A stretch of DNA of 64,000 nucleotides from Acidovorax sp. FHTAMBA (GCF_038958875.1 NZ_CP152407.1:4590501-4654500), one strand, 5' to 3'. Shown: positions 41,520 through 49,299, counted from the first letter of the stretch. Translations and numbers: made by a program. Notes: a model not told the origin generated them from the letters alone.

Positions 41520-41767
41520 CATGACCTCCCCCTTGGCGCACGCAAAGCGGAATTCAACCGGTCATTTACTTCGGCCCAGTCCGCGTCTTCCAGAAGTTCT
41601 TCGCGCAACAGAGTCGCCTGAGATGGTGTCCAGAATGGCGCATCGGCCAGCAGCACATCGGCCGGCAGTGGAGCGTGGGCCTCCAAGAACTCCCCGATGC
41701 CTGCCGCGTCCATGCGCAGACCAAGCTGGGAAAACAGTTCAGAGAAGCGATGAAATGACTTTTCCAT
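41519..41767 (-). CDS. DUF2789 protein, first gene of the cus operon
   Basis: 82 aa: MEKSFHRFSELFSQLGL, APLPADVLLADAPFWTPSQA, LLREELLEDADWAEVNDRLN. These motifs are typical of DUF2789, a small cytoplasmic family of unknown function, usually encoded next to unrelated genes. Here it leads the cus operon with a 1-4 bp overlap to cusC (ATGA), an uncommon link between this family and copper efflux. The start ATG 41767 lies 33 bp downstream of the small inverted repeat element at 41800. Confidence 0.78.
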   Translation of the reverse strand: MEKSFHRFSELFSQLGLRMDAAGIGEFLEAHAPLPADVLLADAPFWTPSQATLLREELLEDADWAEVNDRLNSALRAPRGRS

Positions 41768-41799
41768 AGCGGTGGTCCCTATTGTTCAAACACAAAAAT

Positions 41800-41900
41800 A
41801 GGACTTACGCAAAATTGTTCCAGTAAGGCGCTCTGACGCAGACAGTGCAAGCGCACGGCAAGGAAGAGCAACGCCGCTGGGGCGATTTTGCGTAAGTCCT
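41800..41900. mobile_element. 101-bp MITE-like element
   Basis: AGGACTTACGCAAAAT (41800-41815) and its exact 16-bp mirror (41885-41900) enclose 69 bp. No transposase. It lies in the leader between the copper box (42097) and the first cus gene, so it can alter the untranslated leader or terminate/stabilise the mRNA. A clear target duplication is not seen. The parent IS is not in this window. Confidence 0.5.
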
Positions 41901-42096
41901 GAAAAATTCTGAAGACGTGGTCGGTGGAGGCTCACGAAAGCGTCAGGCTCAGCGCCAAAATGACCGCTCTGCAAGCCATCCCACCCTCTTTCACTGAAAT
42001 CCAGGGTGTTGCACTTCGTATTTGAGTCCGCCCACCGTGTGCGAATGCACGTTGTGATTCTGCAAGCCCGAGACTGAAGGGAAGATGTTTCAAAAA

Positions 42097-42110
42097 TTAC
42101 ATTTCTGTCA
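42097..42110 (-). promoter_or_regulatory. Copper-box-like operator upstream of the cus operon
   Basis: TTACA-TTTC-TGTCA, an inverted repeat with one mismatch, extended by AAAATT and GGTAATTTTT. It matches the one before cusR (44860) and resembles copper boxes bound by CusR/PcoR/CopR-type regulators. It lies 330 bp upstream of the first gene of the operon it probably controls. Confidence 0.55.
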
Positions 42111-42147
42111 GGTAATTTTTGGGGCGTGACCTATCAGGCTGCTGAAA

Positions 42148-42702
42148 TCCCGAGGTTAGCCAGGCCGACGCGCGATCCCACAGAATGGATTCAACGTGCT
42201 CTGCTGGAGCCCCAATTGGGGGCTATCAACCCCGGGAGTAGAGACGCAGACGCTCGGAGCGTTCGGCAGGTGACTCGTTCAGCATTTCGTTGATCACTTG
42301 CTGACGAGTTTTCCCTGGGCCCACATTAGGCACAGGCATTGGGTAGTTGCTCTCGCCATAAGAAAGAAGTCCTTGCTGCATGGCAGCCTTGGCTTCCGCG
42401 ATGACCTGCTCTCGCGTCTTCTCGCTCTTGAAGTGTTCCGGGTGAACGATTACGCCCTTTTCATTGTTGGCAGGATGCTCATATGCTGCCGAAGCCATCC
42501 CTGGAAGGCCCAGAGCAACTACTGCGGTTGCGGCTGCGATCATGGAAGAAAGGGAGAGGCGTTGTTGGATCATGGTTGAAGCTCCTAAGGAAGAAGGTGG
42601 ACGAAACTTGCATCTCTCATGCCTTGGTCGGGCGTTGAGGAGATGTGTTCATCGTAGGGAGCGCACCCCAACAGAATCCGGACAGCCAGATGAGATTGTT
42701 GT
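42148..42702 (+). repeat. 555-bp direct repeat, right copy
   Basis: Partner of 33744-34299. The central part (about 42295-42425) differs strongly, while the flanks, including the upstream region of the DUF4148 gene, are almost identical. It ends at the cusS stop codon region, so the repeat joins directly to the sensor gene. Confidence 0.8.
42226..42573 (-). CDS. DUF4148-like secreted protein (right paralogue)
   Basis: 115 aa, MIQQRLSLSSMIAAATAVVA signal peptide and a mature part YEHPANNEKGVIVHPEHFKS. It is followed by KTREQVIAEAKAAMQQGLLS and GKTRQQVINEMLNESPAERS. It lies directly after cusS (about 130 bp gap) in the same direction and upstream of the cus operon. Shares signal, C-terminus and upstream DNA with the gene at 33824, but its middle third differs, so one copy received a replacement of that segment. 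Unknown role; a periplasmic copper-related function is a guess from position. Confidence 0.65.
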   Translation of the reverse strand: MIQQRLSLSSMIAAATAVVALGLPGMASAAYEHPANNEKGVIVHPEHFKSEKTREQVIAEAKAAMQQGLLSYGESNYPMPVPNVGPGKTRQQVINEMLNESPAERSERLRLYSRG

Positions 42703-44111
42703 CAGCTTGATGGCTGTGAGCCACGGTGAGGAAACATCAAGGTGAAGCAGGTTCGCCCGTCGCCCGACGTCGCCGTGACGCTACCGCCGTGGGCCTCAGC
42801 GATGGCACGTGTGATGGCCAGGCCCAGCCCGGAGCCATCGGAGTCCGGATGGGCCCTGGAAGCATCGGCTCGGTAGAAGCGGTCGAACAGCCGGGGCAGG
42901 ATCTTGGCATCGATGTCGGTTCCAGTGTTCTCCACGGCCACTGTCGTGGTTTGTGCCGTGCTGGTGATACGGATGGTGATGTCGCCGGCCTCGGGCGTGT
43001 AACGCAGGGCATTGGACAGCAGGTTGCTCACCGCACGGCGGAACATCAGGCGATCGCCTTCGACCTCGCCGTCTCCTTTCAACTGGAGCCGGATGCGTTT
43101 TTCCTCGGCCACGGCCTCGTAGAACTCCAGCAGCGCCAGCGCGTCCTGGCGGGCGGAAAACCGCTCCTTGTGCGGCAGATCCACGCCGCGCTCGGTCTTG
43201 GCTAGGAACAGCATGTCGGACACCATGCGTGCCAAACGCTGAAATTCCTCGGCATTGGAGGCCAGGATGTCGCGGTACGTCGCGGCATCGCGCTTGGTCG
43301 TCAGCGCCACCTGCGTCTGCGTCAGCAGGTTGCTGATGGGGGTGCGCAGCTCGTGCGCGAGGTCCGACGCGAAATCGGTAAGGCGCTGGAAGTCCTCCTG
43401 CAGGCGGTCCAGCATGCGGTTCAGCTCTTGCGCCAGATCGGCCATTTCCACCGGCACGGCCTCAACTGGCATGCGCTCGGACAATTTCTGACCTGTGACC
43501 ACGGCTGCGCGTGACTTCATTTCACGCAGAGGCGCCAGTCCTTGACGCGCCGCGAGCCACGACAGTAGCCCACACACGATGATGGCCGCGATCACGTAGA
43601 ACGCCAGACTGCTGCGCAGCTCAGTGAGGAATTGGGTGTGGTGTTTTGTATCCGCTGCGATCAACACCTGCAACGCTGATGCGGAGTAAGCCGGGGCAGT
43701 TCCAAAGCTCAATGTGTGGAACTCGGTATCGTGGTGACGCCAAACCCCGAAAACACTCGTCTCCTCGGTACTCAGGGCATCGCCGCTTTGCACATTGAGG
43801 TTGGATGTTGACGATTGAAAAATGCGCTCTCCCTGGGGGTTCTGCACCAGGACATAGAGATCATGGTGATAGTTCAAAGCTTCGCTCAAGCGCAAGCTTG
43901 CGTCGTCCACTGAGTTGGCATTGCCAAGAATTTCCTCGATCAAATGCCGCTTTTCCTGCAGAGCCATCCGGTCCAGTTCGACGAAATGCTGCTCAATTTC
44001 CACCAGAAAAAGACCTCCCAACCCAAGCACCACAGCAGCTGCCACCACGGTGAAGAACAGGGTGAGGCGACGGGTCAGCGAAAGCTTGCCCAAACGCAGT
44101 TTCGACTCCAC
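42702..44111 (-). CDS. cusS: Sensor histidine kinase CusS
   Basis: 469 aa, GTG start (44111). Two transmembrane segments (about 16-37 and 168-189) bracket a periplasmic sensor (residues 38-167) with HHDLYVLVQNPQGERIF and several His/Met. A HAMP region follows (about 190-240), then the DHp domain with FASDLAHELRTPISNLLTQT (His about 255) and the ATPase domain (NLLSNALRYTPEAGDITIR; DGSGLGLAITRAIAEAHGG). It should sense periplasmic Cu(I)/Ag(I) and phosphorylate CusR. The stop lies inside the 555-bp repeat boundary. Confidence 0.87.
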   Translation of the reverse strand: MESKLRLGKLSLTRRLTLFFTVVAAAVVLGLGGLFLVEIEQHFVELDRMALQEKRHLIEEILGNANSVDDASLRLSEALNYHHDLYVLVQNPQGERIFQSSTSNLNVQSGDALSTEETSVFGVWRHHDTEFHTLSFGTAPAYSASALQVLIAADTKHHTQFLTELRSSLAFYVIAAIIVCGLLSWLAARQGLAPLREMKSRAAVVTGQKLSERMPVEAVPVEMADLAQELNRMLDRLQEDFQRLTDFASDLAHELRTPISNLLTQTQVALTTKRDAATYRDILASNAEEFQRLARMVSDMLFLAKTERGVDLPHKERFSARQDALALLEFYEAVAEEKRIRLQLKGDGEVEGDRLMFRRAVSNLLSNALRYTPEAGDITIRITSTAQTTTVAVENTGTDIDAKILPRLFDRFYRADASRAHPDSDGSGLGLAITRAIAEAHGGSVTATSGDGRTCFTLMFPHRGSQPSS

Positions 44112-44795
44112 CTATTCTTCCTCTGGCACGTCCAGCACATAGCCCATGCCGCGCACGGTCTGGATGAGCTTGAGGGGTTGGCCTTCATCGATCTTCATGC
44201 GCAGGCGGCGCATCGCCACTTCGATGACGTTGGTGTCGCTGTCAAAGTTCATGTCCCACACCTGCGAGGCGATCAGGGACCGTGGCAGCACTTCACCGTG
44301 TCGGCGCATCAGTAGCTCCAGCAGGCCGAATTCCTTGGCCGTCAGATCGATACGCTTGCCGTTGCGGGATACCCTGCGGCGCAGCAAATCCAGTTCCAGG
44401 TCGGCCACTCGCAGCGTGGTGCTCTCGTTGCCTGCATGGCCGCGCCGCAGGATGATGCGTACCCGGGCCAGTAACTCGGCAAACGAGAACGGCTTGACAA
44501 GGTAGTCGTCGGCCCCGAGTTCCAGTCCTTTGACACGATCTTCCACTTGATCGCGGGCAGTCAGGAACAGGACGGGCATTCCGATCCCCCGGTCACGCAG
44601 GGCTTGCAGCACTTGCCAGCCATTCAGGCCAGGCAGCATGACATCCAGGATCAGCAGGTCATATTCGCCCTGCAGGGCCATATGCAGGCCATCCGCGCCG
44701 TTGGGCAGGAGGTCGGAAATGTATCCAGCTTCTGTCAAACCCTGACGCAGGTACTCACCCGTTTTGGGCTCGTCTTCGACGATCAATATTTTCAC
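44112..44795 (-). CDS. cusR: Response regulator CusR
   Basis: 227 aa OmpR/PhoB-type regulator from GTG 44795 (KILIVEDEPKTGEYLRQGLT); a TTG at 44813 would add 6 residues, but the shorter form matches the family start. Receiver domain (1-115; phospho-Asp in LLILDVMLPGLNG, Asp51) and winged-helix domain (125-225; LRVADLELDLLRRRVSRNGK, ELLMRRHGEVLPRSLIASQV). It activates copper genes through the copper boxes. It abuts cusS with no gap (stop TAG followed by GTG). Confidence 0.88.
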   Translation of the reverse strand: MKILIVEDEPKTGEYLRQGLTEAGYISDLLPNGADGLHMALQGEYDLLILDVMLPGLNGWQVLQALRDRGIGMPVLFLTARDQVEDRVKGLELGADDYLVKPFSFAELLARVRIILRRGHAGNESTTLRVADLELDLLRRRVSRNGKRIDLTAKEFGLLELLMRRHGEVLPRSLIASQVWDMNFDSDTNVIEVAMRRLRMKIDEGQPLKLIQTVRGMGYVLDVPEEE

Positions 44796-44859
44796 GTGTG
44801 CGCTTCCGTTCAATGCTTTGGCGAGAGTTTGCCAAGTTTGAGGCGTTCTGACAGGTAGA

Positions 44860-44873
44860 TAACAACAATGTAA
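44860..44873. promoter_or_regulatory. Copper-box-like operator between cusR and a truncated divergent gene
   Basis: TAACA-ACAA-TGTAA (on the minus strand TTACA-N4-TGTTA). It lies 65 bp before cusR and 80 bp before the plus-strand start at 44953, so it can serve both divergent promoters. Same pattern as at 42097. Confidence 0.55.
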
Positions 44874-44899
44874 TTTTCAGAACATCTGAATGAAAGGGT

Positions 44900-44952
44900 G
44901 GTCTCTCCAGAATCTCCACATCATGAGATCAAAGATTCTTTTAGAGGAGACC
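44900..44952 (+). promoter_or_regulatory. Leader inverted repeat covering a ribosome binding site
   Basis: GGTCTC...AGAATCT pairs with AGATTCT...GAGACC (44900-44905, 44909-44915, 44933-44939, 44947-44952). The 3' arm contains the GAGGAG ribosome binding site of the gene at 44953. It may act as a translational switch. Confidence 0.4.
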
Positions 44953-44987
44953 ATGCTCACTTCCAGTTACCTGCCGCCCTTCAGCCT
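44953..44987 (+). pseudogene. Gene start cut off by RIT3
   Basis: ATG at 44953 with AGAGGAGACC in front (a good ribosome binding site). It encodes MLTSSYLPPFSL before the RIT3 palindrome begins, then only element sequence. The original gene divergent from cusR is thus truncated after 12 codons. Its remaining part might be elsewhere, possibly the truncated gene at 126-431 beside RIT1. Function unknown. Confidence 0.5.
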
Positions 44988-45044
44988 TTATGGAGAGCTC
45001 TCCATAAGCAGCGTTATGCACAGCACGCAGTTATGCACAGTTGG
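44988..45044 (-). repeat. RIT3 right palindrome and inverted repeat
   Basis: Palindrome 44988-45007, GCAGC 45008-45012, inverted repeat 45013-45044 with two GTTATGCACAG copies. Read outward from the element, the sequence next to the palindrome is AGGCTG, as in RIT2. Confidence 0.88.
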
Positions 45045-45108
45045 TCCGGCAGCGCGGCGTCGCCGCCCTCGCAAGAGGGCTGCGGTCGCGTCTTTGAACT
45101 TCACGTAA

Positions 45109-46128
45109 TCACAAGGTCTTGAGGAACTTCAACAGATCGTCTTCTGCCCGGAACCGCTGTGGGACCACATTGGGATCCTGAAGCCTGGCCAGTGCCTTTT
45201 CCTTCATGGCGAGATCGGCCTCTATGTACTGATGCGTTGTCGCCGGACTCTCGTGTCCGAGCCACAGAGCGATCACGCTGATGTCCACGCCCGACTGCAG
45301 AAGGTGCATAGCGGTCGAGTGACGCAGGCAGTGTGGAGAGATCGTTCTCCCGGCCAGGCTCGGCGTCGTGAGCGCGGCTTTCTTGACGGCCAATGCCAGG
45401 CGCTGCGTCACGTTGGACCGCGTCATCGCCTGTCCGCCACGGTTGGGCAGCAGCGCCGACGTGGGAGTCAGGTCCGGGTTGAACTTCAGCCAGGCGCGGA
45501 TCACCTTGACCGTCGATCGCCAGAGCGGCACCGACCGCTGCTTGCGTCCCTTGCCATGCAGATGCACGCAGGCGGCGGGTGCCAGCACGACGTCGCCCAC
45601 TTTTACGCCGATTGCCTCCGACACGCGGGCACCGGTGTTGTACAGCAGGGCCAGCAGCAGCTTGTCTCGCTGGCCCATCCAATCCGCTCCTGGCGCGCCG
45701 ATCACGGCCAGCATCTCCTCGCGTGTCAGGAACTCGAACATCGGCCGCTCGAAGCGCTTCATCGGCACGCCGAGCGCCTGCTCGACGACCTGAAGTGCCG
45801 TCACGTCTCGCCGGGCCGCGAACTTCAGGAACGAGCGCAGCGCGGCCAGTCGCGCATTGCGGCTGCGAACGGTGTTGTGCCGATCGCGTTCGAGATGATC
45901 GAGGAAGTCCAGGATCAGCGCGGGCGTCAGGTCGGCGAGCGACAGCGTCGTGGGCGTCTTGTGCAGTTGCGCCTGGGCGAAGTCCAGGAACAGCACGAAC
46001 GCGTCCCGATAGGCCGCAACGGTCTGCGGGCTCAACGCGCGCTGCTGCGTCAGGTGCTCGGCGAAGAAGGACTGGACCAGCGTCGCGAAGCTCGGCGGAG
46101 CGGGCTTGCGGTGTTCAGAACTACTCAT
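45109..46128 (-). CDS. ritC: RIT tyrosine recombinase C (copy 3)
   Basis: 339 aa, identical to the RIT1 protein, with Arg168, Lys193, His266, Arg269, His292 and Tyr301. Overlaps the end of ritB by 8 bp. Intact. Confidence 0.88.
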   Translation of the reverse strand: MSSSEHRKPAPPSFATLVQSFFAEHLTQQRALSPQTVAAYRDAFVLFLDFAQAQLHKTPTTLSLADLTPALILDFLDHLERDRHNTVRSRNARLAALRSFLKFAARRDVTALQVVEQALGVPMKRFERPMFEFLTREEMLAVIGAPGADWMGQRDKLLLALLYNTGARVSEAIGVKVGDVVLAPAACVHLHGKGRKQRSVPLWRSTVKVIRAWLKFNPDLTPTSALLPNRGGQAMTRSNVTQRLALAVKKAALTTPSLAGRTISPHCLRHSTAMHLLQSGVDISVIALWLGHESPATTHQYIEADLAMKEKALARLQDPNVVPQRFRAEDDLLKFLKTL

Positions 46129-47122
46129 CGTCGTTCTCCGCGACGTCGGCGAAGCGTTCGAATCGAGCGCCGGCCAACGCCATCAACTCCGGCACGCCGC
46201 TCAGGTACCAGTACGTGCTGGAGATATTGATGTGGCCCATGTACGTGGACAGGGCCAGCATTCGTTGGTCAAGGTTCGCTCCCTGCTGGTGCCACAGGAT
46301 CATCCGTCTCACGGCGAAGCTATGGCGCAGGTCATGCACCCGCGGTCGGCCATGGCCGCCGCGATCGATCCAACCCAATTGCTCGCGCAGCTGACAGAAC
46401 ACTCGATGCACCTGCCGATCTCCCAGCGGTTCACCCCGGTGCACGCCACGCGAGCCCACGAAGAATGTCATCTGCGGCTTCGCAGGCACGTACTGGCGGC
46501 GCAAGGCCCGGTAGGCTGCCATCGGACCGATCACGCTGGGGTGCAGCGGCACCATGCGGGACTTGCCAAACTTGGTCTGCTGTATGGTCAGGATGCCGCC
46601 GTCCAGATCTGCATCCGAGTCGGCCAGGTTGATCGCTTCAGAGACCCGAAGCCCGGCCGATGCGATCAGACCGAACAGCGTTGCATAGGTGGTGGCACGA
46701 AGGCCATCCGAGGGGCCGAGTCGGCGGGCAGCGACGATCAATGCCGCGATCTCGGCTTCGCTGTAGATGTGAGGCGCCACGCGGCGCGGGATCGGACCGA
46801 AGCTGGAATCGTCAGGAACTTCGACAGTCGGATCGAACTGCTGGAGCCAGCGCATGAAGGGGCGCAGCGTTGCCAGTCGGCGCGCTGCCGTGTCGACATT
46901 GGCCCGGCCGCCCACGAGATACCGAGGCTGTACCTGGTGCGCCCACTGGACCATCACGTCTACCGTCAACGCGATGTCGCGTCCCTCTCCGACCATGAAG
47001 CGAGTGAAGCTGCGCACAGCGAGATCAGAGGAGCACGGCTTGAACCCGAGGCGCAGGCGTTCAGCCAGGTATTGCTCCACCTTGGCGGTGAGGTCGATGT
47101 TCGCCGATGCTGCGGCGCTCAT
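46121..47122 (-). CDS. ritB: RIT tyrosine recombinase B (copy 3)
   Basis: 333 aa, identical to the RIT1 protein (Ala20) with all catalytic residues. Starts in the ritA stop and ends inside ritC. RIT1 and RIT3 therefore share every recombinase residue, and only the leader base distinguishes them. Confidence 0.88.
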   Translation of the reverse strand: MSAAASANIDLTAKVEQYLAERLRLGFKPCSSDLAVRSFTRFMVGEGRDIALTVDVMVQWAHQVQPRYLVGGRANVDTAARRLATLRPFMRWLQQFDPTVEVPDDSSFGPIPRRVAPHIYSEAEIAALIVAARRLGPSDGLRATTYATLFGLIASAGLRVSEAINLADSDADLDGGILTIQQTKFGKSRMVPLHPSVIGPMAAYRALRRQYVPAKPQMTFFVGSRGVHRGEPLGDRQVHRVFCQLREQLGWIDRGGHGRPRVHDLRHSFAVRRMILWHQQGANLDQRMLALSTYMGHINISSTYWYLSGVPELMALAGARFERFADVAENDDE

Positions 47123-48369
47123 GATGCACTCCCAGGCCAAGGCAGAGCGACCTCGGCAAGCAGTTGCAAGTCGAGCTTGGCGTAGATCAACGAGGTGTCC
47201 AGCGATCGATGCCGAAGCACATCGGCGACCTCCTTGATCGAACTGCCGCTGTTGACCAGGCGACAGGCCAGCGTGTGACGCAACGAATGGCAACCGCGTG
47301 AGATGCCGGCACCTCGCAGGGCACGCCCGATTGCCTGGCTCACTGCATCGACGCCGATGGGCTTGTCGTGTGGCGCCAACCGACGGACGAACAGCGATGG
47401 CAGCGTGGTTGCGGGCCGCTCGTGTCTCATGTACTCCGCCAGAGCCTGCCCGGTGAGCACCGGCAGCGGTAGGACATCCTGGCGCTGGGACTTTGTTCGC
47501 TTCAAGGTCACCGTTCCGGCACGCCAATCGAAGTCGCCGATCTCCAGCTTGGCGATCTCGCCCACGCGCAGTCCGAGATCCAAGGCCAGGCGCACCATGG
47601 CCAGCAGGCGCAGCGGAGCCCGCTTGGCCTCGGCGCAATGCGCTTCGAGGCGCTGGACCTCCTCGGTCGTCAGCGCGCGCGGCAACGATGCTTGGCTCCA
47701 TCGCACCGGCGACGAGATAGCGCCGAGCAGGCTGTTCACTGCGTCACCGCAGGTCCCGCGGTATCGGAAGTAGGCCCGCAGCGCAGCAGTGACCGCGCTG
47801 GAATGCGACCCGCTGCTGACCCGCGTGAGCTCGGTTGCGATGAAGCCGCGAACGTCTTCCGGCTGCAACTCGCCGATGGCGATGGCCTTGCCCGCGAACT
47901 TGCATTGCAGCAGACGACCTACGAGTACCAGCCGATCCTCGCGCGTGCCTATCGCCAGGCCGCGGGCGTCGCGCATGTGGACGTTGTAACGGTTCAGTTC
48001 TTCTGCAATGGGACCGCTGGGGCCTGGCAGTTCCACGATGACATGCTGTTCCCGCAACAAGGCGAGCAGGTGTCCGAGACTGGCGCTCAAGCCGCTGCGT
48101 GTACGCAGAGCCGCGGGATGGCAGTCGCAGCGCGGCAGATGCGAATCCAGAAACTGCTCGACGAGGGCTTCGTCGATCTGTTCGGCAGATACCTGGCACT
48201 TCGCCATCCAGTGGGCAAAGTGCGACCAGGCACGAAGGGCAGTCTCCGAGCTGCCTTCGGCGTACCGGCCGCGCTCCAGCAATGCCTGGAACGCCCCGAC
48301 GTATGAAGACAGCGGGCCATCGAGCAGCCATGCCCTGGCCATCGGGTGCATCGAAAGAATCAAGTCCAT
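47119..48369 (-). CDS. ritA: RIT tyrosine recombinase A (copy 3)
   Basis: 416 aa, identical to RIT1 and RIT2 RitA with intact active site. ATG 48369 chosen for the same reason as in RIT1. Its leader differs by one base upstream of the hairpin. No decay seen. Confidence 0.88.
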   Translation of the reverse strand: MDLILSMHPMARAWLLDGPLSSYVGAFQALLERGRYAEGSSETALRAWSHFAHWMAKCQVSAEQIDEALVEQFLDSHLPRCDCHPAALRTRSGLSASLGHLLALLREQHVIVELPGPSGPIAEELNRYNVHMRDARGLAIGTREDRLVLVGRLLQCKFAGKAIAIGELQPEDVRGFIATELTRVSSGSHSSAVTAALRAYFRYRGTCGDAVNSLLGAISSPVRWSQASLPRALTTEEVQRLEAHCAEAKRAPLRLLAMVRLALDLGLRVGEIAKLEIGDFDWRAGTVTLKRTKSQRQDVLPLPVLTGQALAEYMRHERPATTLPSLFVRRLAPHDKPIGVDAVSQAIGRALRGAGISRGCHSLRHTLACRLVNSGSSIKEVADVLRHRSLDTSLIYAKLDLQLLAEVALPWPGSAS

Positions 48370-48394
48370 GGTGATCTCCAGTTGTGAGATCACC
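48370..48394 (-). promoter_or_regulatory. Hairpin over the ritA ribosome binding site (RIT3)
   Basis: Same stem and loop as in RIT1 and RIT2, ending at the ritA ATG; the extra base of this copy lies about 86 bp further upstream, outside the hairpin. Confidence 0.5.
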
Positions 48395-48490
48395 ATTCAT
48401 GCGCCGACTGCGAACTTATGTCCAGTTCAACGGCACCGCCTCCTTGCGATCTACCAGGGCGATCACAGCCTCTGGCGCGTTCAGACTGGC

Positions 48491-48522
48491 CAACTGTCCA
48501 TAACTGCGTGCTGTGCATAACG
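48491..48522 (-). repeat. RIT3 left terminal inverted repeat
   Basis: Same 32 bases as in the other copies, followed outward by GCTGC (GCAGC on the element strand) and TGCCGAAGT. Confidence 0.9.
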
Positions 48523-48690
48523 CTGCAATGCCGAAGTAGATGCTCCGGTCCTACTTTGAGGCCAACGGAGCTGGAGCTATGTTTACTAGCATGCGAAGCT
48601 CCGCCACTCTGGAGACTCGACGCATACCCAATGGTCACTAGCACTGAGCCCCGCAATTGTGACGACACAGACCTCGTCACAAACCTCGAC

Positions 48691-48722
48691 ACAAAACAAA
48701 AAGGCCCACCGAAGTGAGCCTT
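48691..48722 (-). terminator. Rho-independent terminator of the ribosomal operon and tRNA
   Basis: AAGGCTCAC / GTGGGCCTT stem (one G-T pair, 4-nt loop) at 48701-48722, followed on the minus strand by TTTGTTTTGT. Lies 28 bp after the tRNA end. Strong intrinsic terminator. The stretch 48528-48690 between RIT3 and this terminator holds no recognisable gene. Confidence 0.85.
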
Positions 48723-48749
48723 GAAGACAAGCTAAGTGCTTGATTTTAT

Positions 48750-48826
<77 letters not shown>

Positions 48827-48837
48827 GCAAGAGATAA

Positions 48838-48867
48838 ATTATACCCTATTATTCAGCTGCTGCCGAA
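48838..48867 (-). promoter_or_regulatory. Promoter of the initiator tRNA
   Basis: TATAAT (48838-48843) with a weak -35 TTCGGC (48862-48867), 18 bp apart, at the end of rplQ; the tRNA begins 11 nt after the -10. It gives the tRNA its own promoter besides readthrough from the ribosomal operon. Confidence 0.6.
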
Positions 48868-49241
48868 TTATTTTCGGTCTCAGCAGCACGGTCGACCAAT
48901 TCAACCAGCGCCATGGGGGCGTTGTCGCCCACACGGAAGCCCATCTTCAGAATACGGGTGTAGCCACCGGGACGCACCTTGAAACGAGGACCCAGGTCGT
49001 TGAACAGCTTGGTTACGCTGTCACGGTCGCGCAGGCGGTTGAATGCGAGGCGGCGGTTAGCAACAGAGTCTTCCTTGGCCAGGGTGATCATGGGCTCGAT
49101 CACACGGCGCAGTTCCTTGGCCTTGGGAACGGTGGTCTTGATGACTTCGTGCTCGATGAGCGAATTCATCATGTTCTGCAGCATCGCGAGGCGGTGCGAG
49201 CTGGTACGGTTGAGTTTGCGGAGGCCGTGTCCGTGGCGCAT
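48849..49241 (-). CDS. rplQ: 50S ribosomal protein L17
   Basis: 130 aa, MRHGHGLRKLNRTSSHRLAM, the standard L17 start, and DNA- or rRNA-binding arginine clusters (RRLAFNRLRDRDS). Last protein gene of the spc/alpha cluster, following rpoA with an 87-bp gap that contains a GC hairpin. The C-terminus (DRAAETENNSAAAE) is the usual acidic tail. Assembles near the tunnel exit of the large subunit. Confidence 0.95.
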   Translation of the reverse strand: MRHGHGLRKLNRTSSHRLAMLQNMMNSLIEHEVIKTTVPKAKELRRVIEPMITLAKEDSVANRRLAFNRLRDRDSVTKLFNDLGPRFKVRPGGYTRILKMGFRVGDNAPMALVELVDRAAETENNSAAAE

Positions 49242-49299
49242 GGTGCTTTCCTTTGAGTAATTAAATCAGGCAGCCGTATCAGGTACTGCCCGAGGCACT

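Larger units (their letters stand above)
44988..48527 (-). mobile_element. RIT3: recombinase-in-trio element
   Basis: Third copy, on the minus strand, 3540 bp. Recombinase genes identical to RIT1. A single extra A is present in the leader (GTCTGAAACGCG, about 48480; RIT1 and RIT2 have GTCTGAACGCG). Its right end (44988) touches a truncated gene next to cusR, and its left end (48527) lies 222 bp from the initiator tRNA. Inverted relative to RIT1 and RIT2, so recombination would invert, not delete, the intervening DNA. Confidence 0.92.
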
